Assembly: GCF_003591485.1 (NCBI RefSeq) | Contig: NZ_QZCF01000001.1 | Coordinates: 62,001 to 126,000, forward strand | Direction: 5' to 3' | Length of the DNA: 64,000 bases | From: Paenibacillus sp. 1011MAR3C5 | GTDB lineage: Bacteria; Bacillota; Bacilli; Paenibacillales; Paenibacillaceae | Shown: one piece after another, positions 60,601 to 64,000 of the stretch | Layout: every line of letters begins with the position of its first letter | Numbering within the stretch: the first letter of the stretch is position 1 | Program-made: the position numbers and the translations under genes | The notes under the pieces: model-generated | Told to the model about the DNA's origin: nothing | What the model saw: only the letters and a program-made list of their open reading frames with translations | Database searches by the model: none

Positions 60601-62940
60601 CGCCTTGAAGATCTTAAAAGTACCCATAGTGAATTGGAAACCAAGCGTGACATGTATTTGCAGTTTTATCAAGCCATGGCTGGCCATATGCCTGAAAATG
60701 TACTCCAATCTACCAAAGATAAAATGTTTACTGCTGAAGAAAAGGCAAAATTCGATGATTATCAAAAAAAAGTGGATCTATTAAATGGGCAAATTGCGGC
60801 ACTTTCAAAACCAATCGTTTTCAAAAGTCCCTCCGGCAAAGGCGGCTCCTCTTCAACTTCTTCGGTTTCCGATGACCCGAAGAGCAAGGATATTACAGAC
60901 GCCAAGATAAACTCTATTAACAATCTTGCTCTCACGCAACAGAAGGTAAATGATCTGCTGGAACAAAGCATCTCCAAAGAAGAAGCTTACTCCAATCAAA
61001 TTCAGAAAACGAGCAAATTAATATCCGGCAAGACAGAAGAAATGAAGCTTCTTCAAGATGCCAATAAAGAGTTGCTTAATGAGCAGAAGCTGCTTGAAAA
61101 GGAGAACACCTATAACAAGCCTATCTCCACCTGGTATGATCAGAATGGCAATGCCAGCGAAGAGTTTATTAAACTATACAATAAACTAACCTCAGGAAAA
61201 GCCCAAGAAAGCCTTCAGGAACTATTCGATAAATACAAAAAATTTGATGATGCCATTAAATCCAATAAATCCAGTATTGGAGACTTAACCAAAGAGAACG
61301 CAAACTTATTAGCCTCTCTGGATGAGCTAAAGCTTGCTTATACGCAAAACTATTTGAACACACGCAATGCTGAGGTCGATACCTATAACCAGAAGCTTAA
61401 GAAATCACGCCAGGTTCAGTCCACATATGAGGAGAATTCGCCGCTCTGGATTAAAGAACAAGAAAAACAAATTAAGTTATTGAATGAAAAGAAACAAGCG
61501 CTTCATGAAGAAAACAACTGGATACGCGCAAGACAGGAAGCCAATAATTCAGCCAAAAATTCCGAGAAATTAACCACAGAGCAAATCGAACTGCTTAACA
61601 AGCAATTGGAAGCAAACTCTGACGCCTGGTACGAAACAGTAACTGCGATTACGTCCGCTACTAAGTCCCTGGATAACTATCGGGAGAAAAGTGCGGACAA
61701 AGTGATTGCCGATTACAAAAAAATGCTGGAACAGCAACGCGATCTTGAGCTAAGCGTAATCGACTCACGCATGAATGACGAGGATCAACGTCATAAGCGT
61801 GTGATGGACAACTACAAAAATGAACGCGATAGTCTGAAAGAAACTATTGATGCGCAATTAAAAGCATTCAACCGCACCAACGCAACAGAAGATTATGACA
61901 GAGAAATTAATAAGCTTCTTGAAGAAGAATCGCAAATTCAAAAGAAAATAAATGAGATTAGCCACAATAATTCTTATGAAGACAAGGCGAAGAGAAACGA
62001 TCTAGAGGAACAACTAGCCAACGTTCAGGAACAGATTGAGGGTAAGCAACGCGAACGAGGCAGAACGCTCCAAAAGGAAGCTTTGGATGATTTGTTGGAA
62101 GACCGGGAACAGCATATCAGTAACCTAGAGCAAACCGAGGATACCCTCTATCAGAAAACAAAAGATAAGCTTAATGATGAAAAGGAACTGCGGCAGATCC
62201 ATTGGAAATCTGTGCTGGGAAATGAAAGCGAGTTTTATAATCTTAAGCAACAGTTAATGAGTAACGATGTATTGCAAGTGGAATCCGCCTTAACTACCAT
62301 TCGTGGAAAATATGATGAATTCTTCTCTTACTTACGTTCTAATTCAGGTTTTCTAGGAGAAATGTTCGGCACAATCAATTCCAATACGCAAACGGATTAC
62401 AAAGATCTTGATAAGATGCCCCTCCCTTCCGCCAATCAAAAGAGCGAAAAGGAAAAAGCTTGGGAAGAATATCTAAACAATAAGAAGAAAGCGGAAGCCA
62501 TTAAAAATTCATCCGATCCCGAATTCCAGAGACTTAAGGCGATCAATACAGCGCTTCGGGAAAAATGGGGATTCGAAGATGGAAGCTATGAAAAGCTTAA
62601 AAATGTTAAAACCTATCATCAAGGCGGCGAAGTTGGCGTTGAAGGTACTACCACGCAGAAATGGTGGGAAGACACGCTGCAATCGAATGAAGAGTTCGCT
62701 GTTTTGAAAAAAGGTGAAGTTGTGCTGCATAACCCGCTTTCCTTCATTAAAGATTTACCAATTCGATTAATGAATACCGTAACAGGGCTAGCTTCAAAAA
62801 CGCAAACCATTGCAGCATCTTCTGGAACCGTCATTGAAAATATAAGCGTGGTGCTGCAAGGCACAGTCCAGGACGGCTCGAACTTCTCCGACCTATTCGT
62901 AGATGGTCTGAACCGCAAAGGCATTCGAATTGGTCGTTAA
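57688..62940 (+). CDS. Tail tape measure protein
   Basis: A 1750-aa protein, the largest gene in the window. Residues 110-410 form a TP901-type tape measure core (LAKELGRSLTDVNQVMIELA, GDALNTIYSRLTTVEPAVD), followed by a hydrophobic stretch (about 408-505, FLPPVLGTVATALAVL and VVGAVFVAIGFALEGLM), then more than 1000 residues of coiled coil. The C-terminus has a short globular part with HQGGEVGVEGT. It sets tail length and is ejected into the target membrane. By the usual rule of about 0.15 nm per residue, the tail would be about 260 nm (inference). No lytic transglycosylase or peptidase domain is obvious. Confidence 0.92.
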   Translation: MSESDQVRLSADLNRDVSVQNINKSIKAVESNPLLKQFRVKIDVNQDELNQLMNFMNPTANQAVIKDAPATETKKKTLSSINKGIQHIPAWFETARFLLDPLVAGMKAAIQTIVQVDNQIIELKRSMNEETNFDNLLLKSTELAKELGRSLTDVNQVMIELAQQGFNEDQMLSLANSVTVAQNVSKLDSKEAIDTIAIAMSAFNIEADKSIGIVDKLVAINSSFSVASNELAQALQLTSSTGDAFGVTLENLLGDATAIMQVTKESGNVTGDALNTIYSRLTTVEPAVDTLKQLGINITQANGLFKSSTQILDEVARKFGTLNDEAKLNASITLAGQDYHRQFLALMDNRNVAHEAAAKAMYSEGSAMNEQASYMQSYEGRIVQMKAAWQEFSLAMGNAILSDSLIMITSALTEMANIFSSVVRHIGFLPPVLGTVATALAVLSPNFRTATIAVITFGNGIKALGVSAKSATVALRSLGAATVVGAVFVAIGFALEGLMKLFSKSKESQEDYFDSLKQNMNETSQKIASLKELQRQLHDSNSSQEELQNTYKQLGSIMPEVISHYDKHGNIVYKSKEAIDELIKSQRELYALQQKNAAFKMKDSVPGITEEMEKSNKNKNKLSKQANEQLAREESYTFLKKFGDETNVFDFTSNYQEDLKTLKEELKNIYSKHGLEGSILSGTLSENFDLRNLYGAIDEDTFKSIQSRLSKINGEIAVETENIKKSTHEYNYILKTIGQAETIDGDQNLSLFFNQLADAFTKHESFATKTEEELNAFANSYQSTISNVAAYIKDNKIDISQMLQTGNMDELVNAFPQLSEHFGLLSTSIQQSANTSKTLFPVYDELKRHIGNVSSKSDAAAKGIRILDAQMDSATGAVKYVGKVVDSKEAMEDHNRKLQETVNSISKLESAYNTLQSGQELSLSSTLSLLEEFPELLSYVDQHTGALKLEGNVIEEIANQRRKARLEEIKDRLEDLKSTHSELETKRDMYLQFYQAMAGHMPENVLQSTKDKMFTAEEKAKFDDYQKKVDLLNGQIAALSKPIVFKSPSGKGGSSSTSSVSDDPKSKDITDAKINSINNLALTQQKVNDLLEQSISKEEAYSNQIQKTSKLISGKTEEMKLLQDANKELLNEQKLLEKENTYNKPISTWYDQNGNASEEFIKLYNKLTSGKAQESLQELFDKYKKFDDAIKSNKSSIGDLTKENANLLASLDELKLAYTQNYLNTRNAEVDTYNQKLKKSRQVQSTYEENSPLWIKEQEKQIKLLNEKKQALHEENNWIRARQEANNSAKNSEKLTTEQIELLNKQLEANSDAWYETVTAITSATKSLDNYREKSADKVIADYKKMLEQQRDLELSVIDSRMNDEDQRHKRVMDNYKNERDSLKETIDAQLKAFNRTNATEDYDREINKLLEEESQIQKKINEISHNNSYEDKAKRNDLEEQLANVQEQIEGKQRERGRTLQKEALDDLLEDREQHISNLEQTEDTLYQKTKDKLNDEKELRQIHWKSVLGNESEFYNLKQQLMSNDVLQVESALTTIRGKYDEFFSYLRSNSGFLGEMFGTINSNTQTDYKDLDKMPLPSANQKSEKEKAWEEYLNNKKKAEAIKNSSDPEFQRLKAINTALREKWGFEDGSYEKLKNVKTYHQGGEVGVEGTTTQKWWEDTLQSNEEFAVLKKGEVVLHNPLSFIKDLPIRLMNTVTGLASKTQTIAASSGTVIENISVVLQGTVQDGSNFSDLFVDGLNRKGIRIGR

Positions 62941-62981
62941 TAAATATATGAAATACAAATTTGTTTGTTGGATGTGATGAA

Positions 62982-63581
62982 TTGACGATTTATGATTCAG
63001 CTTACTTCACCTTTAATTCTGTACGTTCAAAAGACTTGAGCATGCTTAATGTTACACTTGACGGAAGTATGCAGGAAGAGTATTTGGGAGCTTCGCAATC
63101 CATCTTGGAGGACAAAATTAAAGGCAGGCATAAGCCATACTTTCAAGGTATTGAGAAGAAACCGCTTGAATTAACCGTACATTTTGCCTTCGAGAATGGC
63201 TGGACTACAGAAGAATTGCGATCTATTAGAAGATGGCTGACGGAGCCAACCTACTATGTTCCGCTCACCTTCTCTAATGATCCGGAAAAAATCTATTATG
63301 TTTTATATATTGATGATCCCTACTTGCTTCACAACTCGGCTTCTCAAGGATATGTGACATTACGCTTTCGATGCAATGATTCCTATGCTTACTCCCCTCT
63401 TATGACTTCCCCGATCTATGATTGGGCAGAAAATGTGCAGACCATCCGCCATCAAGATTTTTCAGCTGGAGAATTATTGGGGATTGTTCAGGATGCTTCC
63501 GGACGTCTCTCTCTCACTCCGGATGTATTTAAGTGGAGTGACCTCCCAGCTAGTGCGGTATGGAGTGACATTTTCAAATAA
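62982..63581 (+). CDS. Distal tail protein (Dit)
   Basis: A 199-aa protein. I chose a TTG start at 62982 because GGATGTGAT lies just upstream and the protein then begins MTIYDSAYFTFNSVRSKDLS, the usual Dit N-terminus. The N-terminal half matches the Dit/SPP1 gp19.1-type fold (KKPLELTVHFAFENGWTTEE, RRWLTEPTYYVPLTF), and the ring-forming core has YVLYIDDPYLLHNSASQGY. Dit forms the hub at the tail tip and links tube to baseplate. It is immediately downstream of the tape measure gene, as normal. Confidence 0.82.
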   Translation: MTIYDSAYFTFNSVRSKDLSMLNVTLDGSMQEEYLGASQSILEDKIKGRHKPYFQGIEKKPLELTVHFAFENGWTTEELRSIRRWLTEPTYYVPLTFSNDPEKIYYVLYIDDPYLLHNSASQGYVTLRFRCNDSYAYSPLMTSPIYDWAENVQTIRHQDFSAGELLGIVQDASGRLSLTPDVFKWSDLPASAVWSDIFK

Positions 63582-63605
63582 CTTAGAAAGGCAGGTAAAT
63601 AATCG

Positions 63606-64000
63606 ATGTCAACACTAACGCAAAATCTAAAATTAATTAAACCGGAACTAAGCGATAATGGCCGACAGACTATCTTGGATCTTGCCTCCAACATGGACAA
63701 GCTGGATGAAGCCTCTGAGGTATCCTCCCTATCTATTCCGGAATCCGGTTACTGGAACAAGCAAAAGAAAATCTATTACAGCAATCCTCAGATTGGCGGA
63801 TATGTAGGTGCCGTAAATATTCGTTCTGGTCAAGCCGCGCCAAAATGGTCCTCGCTGCGCCGTGTTGTTGTAGGTGATCCTATTGTTCCGTCGCAAGATA
63901 ACGGTCATTACTATGTGTGCACCCAATCCGGGCATAGCGCGCCTTATGAGCCAACATGGCAGATCGCAGCCGGTTCCGTGACAGAAGATACAAAAAACAA
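63606..64000 (+). CDS. Fibre-like tail protein with carbohydrate-binding-type repeats (truncated by window edge)
   Basis: The first 131 codons of a gene that continues past the right edge. It starts MSTLTQNLKLIKPELSDNGR, as in many tail fibre or adaptor proteins with a LIKPE N-terminus, and then shows the NGHYYVCTQSGHSAPYEPTW unit, a short beta motif repeated in phage tail and receptor-binding proteins. AAAGGCAGG precedes the ATG. The usual tail endopeptidase (Tal) is not between Dit and this gene. It probably determines the target (inference). Confidence 0.65.
   Translation, partial: MSTLTQNLKLIKPELSDNGRQTILDLASNMDKLDEASEVSSLSIPESGYWNKQKKIYYSNPQIGGYVGAVNIRSGQAAPKWSSLRRVVVGDPIVPSQDNGHYYVCTQSGHSAPYEPTWQIAAGSVTEDTKN

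Overview
The window looks like the chromosome of a spore-forming, low-GC Gram-positive bacterium of the Paenibacillus type. The evidence is the gene set and order: acsA divergent from acuA-acuC, followed by mtnN-ccpA, floT-yuaF, an LplB/LplC-like sugar ABC operon with a membrane-bound AraC regulator, DUF1292, DUF1054, DUF1885 and DUF3892 proteins, a speA-like decarboxylase, and AGGAGG-type ribosome binding sites. No rRNA, tRNA, insertion sequence or CRISPR array was recognised.

From 1 to about 44.1 kb the content is ordinary chromosome. 1-6.6 kb: partial PIG-L deacetylase, sugar ABC transporter and its divergent regulator. 6.6-12.4 kb: flotillin/NfeD pair behind a sigma-W-like promoter, and a large class A penicillin-binding protein. 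12.6-18.5 kb: acetate activation and its control by acetylation (acsA, acuA, acuC; no acuB), mtnN and ccpA. 18.7-24.7 kb: a zinc-finger protein, VanZ, a PfpI-like protein, enzyme I and a PTS IICBA permease, and a Gln/Ser/Tyr-rich repeat protein. 24.8-29 kb: CoA-binding protein, aroA, aroK and gnd. 29-37.5 kb: DUF1054 gene near a Fur-type box, RND and MFS exporters, a PLP decarboxylase and DUF1885. 37.6-44.1 kb: many small proteins, lipoproteins and hydrolases.

From about 44.2 kb to the end the DNA becomes more AT-rich and looks like an integrated phage-derived element. On the minus strand, 44.98-46.68 kb encodes an Agr-like signalling operon: a six-segment membrane protein resembling an AgrC sensor without its kinase, an AgrB protease with the His/Cys pair, a 43-residue AgrD-like pro-peptide, and a free-standing LytTR regulator. 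A set of small unknown genes and a second LytTR protein follow, then two genes resembling the SPbeta lysogeny genes yopR (mrpR; a recombinase-fold repressor without catalytic residues) and yopQ (a DGQHR/DndB-like protein).

Across a divergent promoter region carrying an inverted repeat, the plus strand encodes an 857-residue protein with the signature of YonO-type single-chain RNA polymerases (an RdRP-like FRNP motif and a DYDSD metal-binding motif). After a terminator comes a tail gene run: unknown 242 aa, tail tube, two small chaperone-like proteins, a 1750-residue tape measure, distal tail protein, and the start of a fibre-like protein. No terminase, portal, capsid or sheath gene is visible between the polymerase and the tail genes.

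My main hypothesis is that this is a peptide-signal-controlled, YonO-driven, non-contractile tail-like particle or an unusual SPbeta-like prophage. The right end of the element lies outside the window, so this cannot be settled here.
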